Part shown: piece after piece, positions 50,539 through 59,346 of the stretch
Position numbering within the stretch: the stretch's first letter is position 1
Layout: every line of letters starts with the position of its first letter
NCBI GenBank assembly: GCA_945890865.1
Contig: CAMDDB010000006.1
Span: forward strand, 62,001-126,000
From: Flavobacterium psychrophilum
GTDB taxonomy: Bacteria > Bacteroidota > Bacteroidia > Flavobacteriales > Flavobacteriaceae
Reading direction: 5' to 3'
DNA length: 64,000 bases
Notes under the pieces: generated by a model
Told to the model about the DNA's origin: nothing
Seen by the model: only the letters and a program-made list of their open reading frames with translations
Databases searched by the model: none
Position numbers and translations under genes: made by a program

Positions 50539-53500
50539 TTATTTAGTAATATAAATCCAACCATCGTGATCAATTGATCCATTACCATCTAAATCGATTT
50601 GATAATAGTAAGAAGAGGCATCTGGAATATTATTTCCGTTGTTTGCATAAGAACCATTCCAATCATTTTGGTAACCATTCTTGCTAAAGATTAAATCTCC
50701 CCAACGGTTATATACTTTAACGATGTTGTTTGGATGATTTTGAATGTTGTTGATAAACCAAGTATCATTTACACCATCTCCATCCGGAGTAATCGCCTGA
50801 GAAACGTTGATTTCAACTGTATCACAAATATCTCCTAATCCATCGTTATCGATATCACTTTGATTTGGGTTGTAGATCATTGGACAATTGTCGTAACCAT
50901 CTAACACCCCGTCATTGTCGTCGTCGTTATCACAAGCATCACCTAAACCATCATTATCATTATCTGCTTGGTTTGTATTAGCCTGTTTCGGACAATTATC
51001 ATTAGTGTCTAAAATACCATCGTTATCATCATCTGGATCACAATTGTCTGGCGTACCATCTAAATCGTTATCACCAGTTGTTGAGAAGTCAACGGATACG
51101 GTAACAATAGCTGTTCCTGTAGCTGTATTTCCATTTACATCGGTAACCGTTAATGTTACTGTGTTTGGACCTAAGTTAGCACATGTGAAAGTACTTGGAC
51201 TAACTGTTACAGAATTCACACCACAATTATCGGTTGAACCGTTATTGATTTGAGCCGCAGTAATTGAAGCTTGACCATTAGCATTTAACAATACCGTTAT
51301 AGGTCTTGTAATTACTGTTGGAGCAATTAAATCTTGAACCGTTACTACTGCAGTACCTGTACTTGTGTTACCACTTGCATCGGTTACTGTTAATGTTACG
51401 GTATTTGGACCCACATTAGCACAAGTGAAAGAAGAAGGGCTTACTGTAGTTGTAGCAATGCTACAGTTGTCAGTAGAACCATTGTTTACTTGAGCAGCAG
51501 TTACAGTAGCAGCACCCGCAGCATTCAATTGAACAGTTACTGGACGAGTTACCACCACTGGGGCAACCGCATCTCTAACGGTAATTGAAGCAGTAGAGAT
51601 ACAACCTGAACTTCCATTCGTTGAAGTAGCCACATACGTTAATGGCGCTACGGTAGTTGGCAACACATATACTGTTGAAGCAGAAGTTCCAGCTGTATAA
51701 GGAACTGTTGCAGCAGCATTTGTATATAAGTTAGCTACTGGAGACCAAGTAATGTTACTTTGTGATTTTACCACTTTAACATCATCAATAAACCAACCCA
51801 TGTAATTCACACTTGTATCGGTAGTATAACGGAAACGTACTCTAAACTGATTGGTTAATGCAGTTGTTGGAATTGTAAAGGTTTCCGTTTTCCACAAACT
51901 AGTTGCTGGACCAGCCCCTGGTGTTGATGTAGAATTTGTGAAAACAGTATTCCAATCAGCATAACTGTTTTTTGAAAATCTTGCATTGGCATTAAATACA
52001 GTAGTTGATGCCGCACCTGTATAATTTGCAGGTGTGAAAGTGTTCCAAGTAGCTCCCCCGTCATTTGAATATTCTACATATCCATAATCGTAGAAGGATT
52101 CCATTGCAGCAATGTGTTTGAACGTAACTACTGCACTAGCAGCACTTGATAAATCAAGATTTTGATTCAACTCATACGTTTCATTTGCACTGGTTCCTGC
52201 GTTGAACAATACTGAAGCGGCCCCTTGTGCAAAATACGTAGTATTAAGCGTAGCTGTCGAATTGACACTAGCGTCAAAGTTTGTTGGCAACACTTCCATA
52301 GGTTGTGACAATGCATTTTGATTAAAATTACCACCTGTTGCCGTCATTGGCAATACCACACCTACACAAGCAGATGAATTCGCTGGTGTAATCGTAATGG
52401 CTGATGGCAAATCATTAACATTTGCTGTAAATGTAGTCGTAGTAGCACATTGACTACCTGCAGACTGAGAAGCCGTTAAAGTATAGGTAGTAGTAGCCGT
52501 TGGATTGAAAATCCATCCGGTAGTACTATTTCCAGAAACTACTCCTGTTGCAGGAGACCATACATACGTATTGTAATTTGATGCACCTGTTGCAATAGTT
52601 ACTGCAGCAGTTGATGCACCGTTACAAATTGTTGCACTCGCATTACTTAATGCAATTGCAGGAGCTGGAGTAACGGTTACCGTTACAGGCACTCTTGGAG
52701 ATGCACAAGCTACTTGACCGTTGAAAATAAAACGAGGTCTGTTAGAAGATGTTCCAAAAGTTGTCATAACGTCTGCCATTTCAGCTGGTGTTGCATTATC
52801 ATCTAAAGTGTAATTTGTAGAAACAAATCCAACATTATCTACCTTCATTGTAGTAGGTGTTGCAGTATTAGCAGCTGGCACTCTTGACCATGATATAGAT
52901 ACCACGATATTTGAAGCGCCATCCCATACAAAACTACTTGCAGTTCCTGTTCCAGTTCCAAACGTTAAGTTATTTACTGTATTAGCAACTGGAGTAAATC
53001 CTTGATCAGCTTGTGATCCTGCATATACAAAACTTAGACCACTATTCGCAATAAAGTTTGCACCTGCAACATCTGCAGTAGTGTGACCCATGCGAACATT
53101 GAATCCTTGGTAGGTTTGACCTGAATTTGTTGGTTCAAAACCTAAAGAAGTAATTGGACCCGCACTTAATCCCGCCTGAATTAATTCAGAAGCTTTAATG
53201 ATGTATTGTGTTTTAGCACCTCCCCAGAAACCTGGTAAGAAACTAGAAGCAGAAGAACTAGAAGTAGTTCCACCGGCCCCTAATCCTAAACTACCTGTTG
53301 CCGTAGATACAGCAGCAGCATAATAGGTTGTTGTTGTAGCAATAGATGGCGTTGTAAATATAACACCCGAACCAATTGATGGTCCTCCTGTTGCAGCAGC
53401 ATACCAGTTAACCACTGATCCTGCGGTTGATAACGCATTGATCGTAGCTGTTCCTGTTCCACAACGTGTGGCAGGAGAAGTACCTGTAATATTATTTGCA

Positions 53501-56500
53501 AATACTACTGTAGAAACACTTGAATAACCTGGCGTTCCACCACAAGAAATCATTCTACAACGGTATTTCGTAGCTACAGTTGGTGTAACCGTTAATGTTG
53601 CTGTAGTTGCAGATGCAATATCTTGCCAAGTAGCTCCATTGTCAATACTAGATTGCCATTGGAATACTAAACCGTCTGTAATTCCTGTATAGCTTAAACT
53701 TAAATTAACTGATTCTCCAAAACAAATTGAATTGGAAGTTGCAATTGTTGAAACGTTTGCGGGTGCAAAACTATTCAATACGGTCATTAACACTTGCGCA
53801 GATCCCGCTGCATTTGTACAACCGGTCGTTTGATTCGTATACGAAATCGAATAGTTAGTTGTAATAGCTGGAGATACTGATTGTGAAAATATATTGGTTC
53901 CTGTTGCAATAGTTGTTGTACCATTCGCATCGGTAGCCGTCCAAGTTGTATTGTAGTTAGCTGGAGGATTAAATCTCCAAGCTTCCGGAGTCGATACCGT
54001 CCAAGCACCACCTGCTCTACCTGGCGCAACCGCACCAATAGTCTTAGTAGCATCTTGTAAACCTACAATCGCAGAATTTGTAAATGTTTTTTCAAAAATA
54101 TGAATTTCTACGACTCCAATTGTTTCGATTAAACGACATTGAACCGTTGCTTTTGGATTTGCTGAATACCCATTAACATTTCTATATTCAACAACAAATG
54201 TTCTATTTGGGGCATACCCTTCTGTCCAATATTTAATAGATGCATTTGTGGTATTTGTACCCATATGTAAATCAGCAGCCATTAATGAAATAATATTTCC
54301 TGGATTACTCGTATTAGGGAAATATGGTGGGCCAGTAAATATAAATTGACCTAATTGTCCTGAACCCGTTCCATAACCTGGAGGAGTACCAAACATTAAT
54401 AAACCATTTGTTCCAACAGAAATAGTAGAAAATGAATTACCAAAATAATTAAAGTTGAATCCTAATGGAATATTAGACCAACCACCGTCGTCAAGATTAC
54501 CTCCAGCTAATGGAAGTACTGCAGTACCATTATTCATTATAACACCTGCATTTGATGGCGGAAAAGTAGCCGCATAAGGAACAGACGTAACAACAAAGTT
54601 ACCTGCGCTTAATCCTGATCCAATGGTTGCTGCTGTTCCTGGACATACTCCAGAAGCAGTAGTGGTAACCGTTGCAGAAGGCAAGTCGTATACTCCAATA
54701 GACAATACTTGAGTTGTTGAACACGCTCCTTTAGTAGCAGTCACTCGAATATCTGAAGTGGTTAACATAGTTGCTGTTACCGATTGACCAGTAGTGGTAT
54801 TGAATGTTGGACTTCCACCAACACTATCCCATGTATAAGTAATCGATGGGTCATTTGGAGTTACAGTTAAAACCGTTGCTCCACCCACACCACAAAATGA
54901 TGCTACACTAGCTGTAATTGCTGTTGGATTCACGGTAATAGTTACTGACGCTCTTGCGCCATCACATGAACCATTATTTGAAGCCACATAAAGCGTAGAA
55001 GTAGCACATGCCGGAGCAGAATAGGTCGCTCCTGTATAAATTGGTGTTCCACCGTTTGCGGTGTTATACCAATTGAATGTTGAACCAGATCCTGTTGCCG
55101 TAAAGGTAACTGTTGCTCCTAAGTTAACGGTAGCCGTAGCAGGAGAAACATTTGGCGCTGAAGGCGAAGGTGCCACAGTGACAACCTCTGTACCTGTAAA
55201 GGTTGCCCCATTTTTAACCACACTTACCGTTCCTGTAGTACCATTACCCGCATACCCTGTAATAGAAGTATCAGAAACTACAGTGAAAGCCGTTACTGGT
55301 GTACCACCGATAGAAACCGCAGTAACGCCTGAAAAATTAGCACCTGTAATAGTAAATGTTCCAGAATTAGCACACACTATTAATGGTACTACACTAGCAA
55401 TTTGAGGAGCCGAATTTGACCACGCATAAAACTTATTATTAGTAGGTACTATTGGACCTGGAGTTGTAATTGCAGTAGTTCTTGAACCCGTTGCCGCTAA
55501 AGCACCTGTTCCAGATGTTACACTTCTGATAGTCCAAGGACCGTTTAATGCGTTAGACTCAGACACAAAAAGTTGATCTTGCGTTCCGGTTAAGGCATCT
55601 TGACTGTTATAATTTAAAGTAACTTTTGGATTAAGACCCGTAAGTGGCGTTACACCCGTAGCAATATCTGCATACTGCACTCGGAAAGCTCTAGACCCAA
55701 TAGCAATTCCAGTTCCAATATTTGCAGTTGTAGGCGTAGCTGTATCAGAAACGGTTACTCTTGTTACACTTGAACCACCAGTGATCGCTGGAGTTGAATC
55801 ACCTGCATACCAGGTAAATGTTCCAGAGAATGGATAGTTAAACGTACTTGGTCCTCCACGACCTGTTAAAGTCATGGAACCATTTTTAATATATGAATTA
55901 TATGTACCAAAACTAGATGTTCTACCTCCGTAACTATTCCAAGTAAACAACAAGTTGTTTCCTCCTAAGTTCAATACATTTCCATCTCCATTATCACTAG
56001 ACGAAAAACCAAGAGGTGCTGAACTTCCAAAAATCGTTAAGTTTGAGGTAATATTCATCCCTTTTGCATTACCAAAAAGGTTCAACTGATTTAATTTTCT
56101 ATTGGCTGGAATTGCAGCATCCTCACCTTGTGGCACAGCCACAGTTGTTGGTGCATACAAACCTGTTGAAAAGTTATACAATCCTACACGTGCAGTAAGA
56201 CCGCTTGCAGCAGTAGTAGTAAAAGTACCACCTTCTGCAGTTCCTGAAGTTGTTCCTACACCAACAGTTGGTGCAGCCACATATCCAAAACCTGCATTGG
56301 TCATCGTAAAGCTAACCAATTGTCCGTTAGCACCGATGTTAGCTGTAGCCGCTGGCAAACAGTTAAGTGGTAAAGCTAAGGTTGCATTACCTGTAATGGT
56401 AAGTGTTGGCAATGTAGAATATAAAGCTGAACCACCCGAAACATAAACCGATTCGATGGTTCCATTATTAACTGTAATTGTAAAATTAGCAGAAGTAAGT

Positions 56501-58515
56501 GCTGTACCTGAAACCAAGGTACCACCTGATACCGTAATTGTTGGAGCAGTAGTGTACCCTGAACCTGGGTTAGTAACCAAGTTCAATGCGGTTGGCAATG
56601 AAAAACCAATTTGTGGTGCTACGGTATAATTTACCCCTCCATTTGTAACAGAAATAGCACCTACTCCTGATGAGGCTTGCTCATTGGTTGGCGCTAATAA
56701 GCCAGCTCCTTGATCACTATTGATGGTTAAACCACCCGTAATGGTAGCGGCTCCCCCACTTTTTTGGAATAAACTATTTGCTGGTCCTACTATAGAAGTA
56801 AATACCACAGCAGTTGCTGCAGCACCTGAACCTGTTCCACCAACGTTACCCACACTGAACACTATTGAAGGTGTAGTTGTAAAACCTGTTCCTCTTTGTA
56901 AAATAGTCAAACTTCTTACCGTACCCGTTGTCGCATCAAAATTAGGCGACACCTTTGATACAGTTCCAATATAACGTAAATTATTTACCACACCTGACGT
57001 ATGTACTGGGAAGTTTGCAGCTGATGAAATTGCCGTAGTCGCTAATGCTTGATACACATTATTTCCATGGAAATATTGTGTAGTTAAACTCAATGTTCCA
57101 TTAAAAGGCAAGTTGGTACCAATTGTACCGATTGTTCCTATGTATAATAAAGTAGGACCGCTAGTCGTAAAAGTAGCTTGCAAATCGGTAGACGTAGGTG
57201 CAGTGCCATTGAAGGATCCTGTTCCCGTACACAAATACACATTACTTCCACTCACATATCGAGTTCCTACCGATGCACTTACACCACTAGCATATTGGGT
57301 AACCGCAGCACTAAAAACAACTGGAGCTACTGTATATAATGAACCCATATTGGTTACGGCAACACTCGCTAAACGATTGTTGAACGATTGACCGTACACT
57401 TGAGCCGTATTGTCAATAATTAACTTTCCGTTGGTATTCAACGAACCACCGTAGTGATTTAATTGTTGCGTTACAATTAAATTATTGGCTGTAGTAATGG
57501 CATTACTACCTGTATTTTGAAAATATAAGTTACGAATGATTCCGTAATATCCACCTTGAAAGTCTCCTGCTCCACTTAACGTAGAACCTGAACCGTTAAA
57601 ATTTAAAGTGGCCAATGCTAAATTAGCATAACCATCATTGATAAAATTTCTGGCAATGTTAATGGTTTGACCTGTTCCACCAGTATTGTATGCTAACAAA
57701 CTTCCCGTAGCATTGATTGTAAAATCTTGAGTTACCGTTATTGCATTAGAAGATGCGTTCCATTGTAAAAGCCCATCAACAGTAACGCTCACAACTGATA
57801 CAGCTTGATCAACCGTAACGATTGCACCAGCAGGTATTACAACTGTACTAGCTGCATTAGGCAATGTACCTCCCCAAGTAGCAGGATTACTCCACAAACC
57901 ACCCGTAGCTATAGCTGTTGCCGTATTAGGTAGTAGTTGAAAGAAACTAAACGTACCCGGACAAGGACTATTTGGCGTTGGAAAAGTATCAAACATGATG
58001 TAATACGTAACACCAGCTGTTAAATTAACATTTATACTTTTTGAAGCAGCCGAAGATGAAACTGCACCAACACAAACTGTACCAGCAGTAGTTGGACACC
58101 CATCAAAAAATGCAATTTGAGTCCACGTTTGACCAGTCATGCTCATTGAATACAAACCTGTACTAGATGGTACAAATGTGTATAATGATTCAAAACCACC
58201 AACATACGAAGTACTCAATCCTCCACTAATAGCGGATGCAGCAATTGAGCTACTAGAAACATCATTCGTTGTTCCACAAATTAAAGATTGGTTTGTAATG
58301 GGCAACGAAGCTGACGTAATAGCCGTCGCATTCGGACAAGTTGTAGCATTTACTTGCTGAACAAATGAAATTGTAACCAACATAAAGAACGCTAACATCC
58401 ACGAAGTTTTCGTGACCACAGAACGAGATTCAGAAGGCAAACCTCCAGAAATCCCGAAACCATTTTTGAACCAGGTAAAACTACCAATGTCAAAAGAATT
58501 GTAATTATTTTTCAT
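50539..58515 (-). CDS. Giant multidomain cell-surface adhesin with type B T9SS sorting domain
   Basis: 2658 residues. The signal hydrophobic core is unusually far in (about residues 39-52, WMLAFFMLVTISFV; cleavage after VNA57). The mature part starts with a beta-helix-like region (TGGLWSNPATWGGTLPNAAS, a G8-like pattern, about 200-320), then long glycine/threonine-rich repeats, an IPT-like domain near residue 1030, and several Ig-like domains. Two near-identical HYR-type modules begin around 2316 and 2395 (VTRPVTVQL and ITRPITVLL, period 79). Thrombospondin type 3 calcium repeats (DDDNDGILDTNDNCP-like) are at about 2478-2558. The last ~90 residues (ITPDGDGVNDTW, YNRWGDLIF, YYYQIDLDG) are the gliding-motility-associated C-terminal domain, type B. 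The protein is translated before sprF and exported by T9SS. Confidence 0.93.
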   Translation of the reverse strand: MKNNYNSFDIGSFTWFKNGFGISGGLPSESRSVVTKTSWMLAFFMLVTISFVQQVNATTCPNATAITSASLPITNQSLICGTTNDVSSSSIAASAISGGLSTSYVGGFESLYTFVPSSTGLYSMSMTGQTWTQIAFFDGCPTTAGTVCVGAVSSSAASKSINVNLTAGVTYYIMFDTFPTPNSPCPGTFSFFQLLPNTATAIATGGLWSNPATWGGTLPNAASTVVIPAGAIVTVDQAVSVVSVTVDGLLQWNASSNAITVTQDFTINATGSLLAYNTGGTGQTINIARNFINDGYANLALATLNFNGSGSTLSGAGDFQGGYYGIIRNLYFQNTGSNAITTANNLIVTQQLNHYGGSLNTNGKLIIDNTAQVYGQSFNNRLASVAVTNMGSLYTVAPVVFSAAVTQYASGVSASVGTRYVSGSNVYLCTGTGSFNGTAPTSTDLQATFTTSGPTLLYIGTIGTIGTNLPFNGTLSLTTQYFHGNNVYQALATTAISSAANFPVHTSGVVNNLRYIGTVSKVSPNFDATTGTVRSLTILQRGTGFTTTPSIVFSVGNVGGTGSGAAATAVVFTSIVGPANSLFQKSGGAATITGGLTINSDQGAGLLAPTNEQASSGVGAISVTNGGVNYTVAPQIGFSLPTALNLVTNPGSGYTTAPTITVSGGTLVSGTALTSANFTITVNNGTIESVYVSGGSALYSTLPTLTITGNATLALPLNCLPAATANIGANGQLVSFTMTNAGFGYVAAPTVGVGTTSGTAEGGTFTTTAASGLTARVGLYNFSTGLYAPTTVAVPQGEDAAIPANRKLNQLNLFGNAKGMNITSNLTIFGSSAPLGFSSSDNGDGNVLNLGGNNLLFTWNSYGGRTSSFGTYNSYIKNGSMTLTGRGGPSTFNYPFSGTFTWYAGDSTPAITGGSSVTRVTVSDTATPTTANIGTGIAIGSRAFRVQYADIATGVTPLTGLNPKVTLNYNSQDALTGTQDQLFVSESNALNGPWTIRSVTSGTGALAATGSRTTAITTPGPIVPTNNKFYAWSNSAPQIASVVPLIVCANSGTFTITGANFSGVTAVSIGGTPVTAFTVVSDTSITGYAGNGTTGTVSVVKNGATFTGTEVVTVAPSPSAPNVSPATATVNLGATVTFTATGSGSTFNWYNTANGGTPIYTGATYSAPACATSTLYVASNNGSCDGARASVTITVNPTAITASVASFCGVGGATVLTVTPNDPSITYTWDSVGGSPTFNTTTGQSVTATMLTTSDIRVTATKGACSTTQVLSIGVYDLPSATVTTTASGVCPGTAATIGSGLSAGNFVVTSVPYAATFPPSNAGVIMNNGTAVLPLAGGNLDDGGWSNIPLGFNFNYFGNSFSTISVGTNGLLMFGTPPGYGTGSGQLGQFIFTGPPYFPNTSNPGNIISLMAADLHMGTNTTNASIKYWTEGYAPNRTFVVEYRNVNGYSANPKATVQCRLIETIGVVEIHIFEKTFTNSAIVGLQDATKTIGAVAPGRAGGAWTVSTPEAWRFNPPANYNTTWTATDANGTTTIATGTNIFSQSVSPAITTNYSISYTNQTTGCTNAAGSAQVLMTVLNSFAPANVSTIATSNSICFGESVNLSLSYTGITDGLVFQWQSSIDNGATWQDIASATTATLTVTPTVATKYRCRMISCGGTPGYSSVSTVVFANNITGTSPATRCGTGTATINALSTAGSVVNWYAAATGGPSIGSGVIFTTPSIATTTTYYAAAVSTATGSLGLGAGGTTSSSSASSFLPGFWGGAKTQYIIKASELIQAGLSAGPITSLGFEPTNSGQTYQGFNVRMGHTTADVAGANFIANSGLSFVYAGSQADQGFTPVANTVNNLTFGTGTGTASSFVWDGASNIVVSISWSRVPAANTATPTTMKVDNVGFVSTNYTLDDNATPAEMADVMTTFGTSSNRPRFIFNGQVACASPRVPVTVTVTPAPAIALSNASATICNGASTAAVTIATGASNYNTYVWSPATGVVSGNSTTGWIFNPTATTTYTLTASQSAGSQCATTTTFTANVNDLPSAITITPANSSACVGVVLPMTATGGNFNQNALSQPMEVLPTNFDASVNSTATLNTTYFAQGAASVLFNAGTSANETYELNQNLDLSSAASAVVTFKHIAAMESFYDYGYVEYSNDGGATWNTFTPANYTGAASTTVFNANARFSKNSYADWNTVFTNSTSTPGAGPATSLWKTETFTIPTTALTNQFRVRFRYTTDTSVNYMGWFIDDVKVVKSQSNITWSPVANLYTNAAATVPYTAGTSASTVYVLPTTVAPLTYVATSTNGSSGCISTASITVRDAVAPVVVTRPVTVQLNAAGAATVTAAQVNNGSTDNCSIATTTVSPSSFTCANVGPNTVTLTVTDASGNTSTGTAVVTVQDLIAPTVITRPITVLLNANGQASITAAQINNGSTDNCGVNSVTVSPSTFTCANLGPNTVTLTVTDVNGNTATGTAIVTVSVDFSTTGDNDLDGTPDNCDPDDDNDGILDTNDNCPKQANTNQADNDNDGLGDACDNDDDNDGVLDGYDNCPMIYNPNQSDIDNDGLGDICDTVEINVSQAITPDGDGVNDTWFINNIQNHPNNIVKVYNRWGDLIFSKNGYQNDWNGSYANNGNNIPDASSYYYQIDLDGNGSIDHDGWIYITK

Positions 58516-58759
58516 AATTAGGTATTATAGGTTAGGAAATTAAATTATTAAACAGGCGTTAAAAATAGTTAAATAAAATAAAAAAACAATAGTAATATTT
58601 GTTTTTTTTTTTGAAAAATAGCGCAAACATTATTAAACTAAATAAAAATAAGAAAAACAGATGCGTTTAATGCAATAAAATAGTTAATATTATATTGTAT
58701 ACGTAATTTGAATACATTTATTTAATAATCAATTATTTAGATATTAAAATAAAATAGCA
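58516..58759. other. AT-rich intergenic leader of the adhesin operon
   Basis: 244 bases between the adhesin start and the DUF3467 stop. It has a T9 run and long A/T tracts but no full TAnnTTTG box on the minus strand, no heptamer array and no hairpin that I could find. It should contain the promoter for the large adhesin-sprF operon, possibly one served by a different sigma factor. Confidence 0.5.
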
Positions 58760-59068
58760 TTAGGCTTGTCCGGCCGGTCCAAAGTTTAAAGGAATAGCGG
58801 GTTGCTCTCCTTCTTCTATTTTGCCGTGTGCTGCTTCAAAGCGGTGTATGTTTTCTTGAAGCGCTTTTAGAAAGCGTTTCGCATGTTGCGGTGTTAATAT
58901 GATGCGGGATTTTACCTTTGCCTTAGGCACGCCTGGCATAAGGGTAACATAATCGACTACAAACTCTGAGTTGGAGTGATTGATGATGGCCAAATTTGAA
59001 TAGATGCCTTCGGCAATTTGTTCGTCGAGCTCAATGTTGATTTGCCCTTCTTGATTGTTGTTTTCCAT
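58760..59068 (-). CDS. DUF3467 domain-containing protein
   Basis: 102 residues of the DUF3467 family, whose function is unknown. It opens with an acidic, polar segment (MENNNQEGQINIELDEQIAE), then the core EGIYSNLAIINHSNSEFVVD, FVVDYVTLMPGVPKAKVKSR and RIILTPQHAKRFLKALQENI, ending in a short loop with PLNFGPAGQA. There is no signal or membrane segment. It follows rpoC on the same strand, an arrangement I recall across Flavobacteriaceae, but the rpoC terminator and heptamer array D lie between them. Confidence 0.88.
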   Translation of the reverse strand: MENNNQEGQINIELDEQIAEGIYSNLAIINHSNSEFVVDYVTLMPGVPKAKVKSRIILTPQHAKRFLKALQENIHRFEAAHGKIEEGEQPAIPLNFGPAGQA

Positions 59069-59089
59069 ATTTTTTAATTTATAGTGGTG

Positions 59090-59257
59090 TTGGGTGTTGG
59101 GTGATGGATAATTGGTGATGGGTAATTTGTATTGGGTGATGGGTTTTGGGTTTTGGGTTTTGGGTTATGGGTTTTAGGTGATGGGTGATGGGTGATGGGT
59201 GATGGGTTTTGGGTAATTTTTACTTTTGCCTTTTCACTTTTTACTTTTCACTTTCAA
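59090..59257. repeat. Heptamer-register array D (24 units)
   Basis: Twenty-four consecutive 7-bp units in one unbroken register. The left two thirds vary around TTGGGTG, ATGGGTG and TTGGGTT; after one transition unit (ATTTTTA) the last five change to the CTTTTCA / CTTTTTA type without losing phase. It begins 22 bases upstream of the DUF3467 start and ends 33 bases before the rpoC terminator. It encodes no ORF of interest. Confidence 0.85.
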
Positions 59258-59284
59258 CTAATGCAATAATACAAAATCCTTTTG

Positions 59285-59324
59285 ATTAAAAAAAAGCCCA
59301 ACAAAATAAATTGTTAGGCTTTTT
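59285..59324 (-). terminator. Terminator of rpoC
   Basis: Minus-strand AAAAAGCCTAACAA pairs with TTGTTGGGCTTTTT (13 of 14) around a six-base loop, followed by a T-run. It lies about 22 bases after the rpoC stop. Confidence 0.8.
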
Positions 59325-59346
59325 AACTATTGGAATTGCGCTAGGT

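Noticed and set aside
51855..58360. Numerous open frames of 60-114 codons on both strands within the giant adhesin gene
   Set aside because: The adhesin is rich in GTA/GCA/ACT codons that rarely make stops in other frames; all are shadows of one long conserved-feature protein.
59090..59257. CRISPR array or G-quadruplex as the explanation for the GGGT-rich repeat
   Set aside because: No 20-plus base direct repeats with unique spacers exist; G runs of three are present in the left part but the register continues into units with no G runs, so a quadruplex cannot explain the array.
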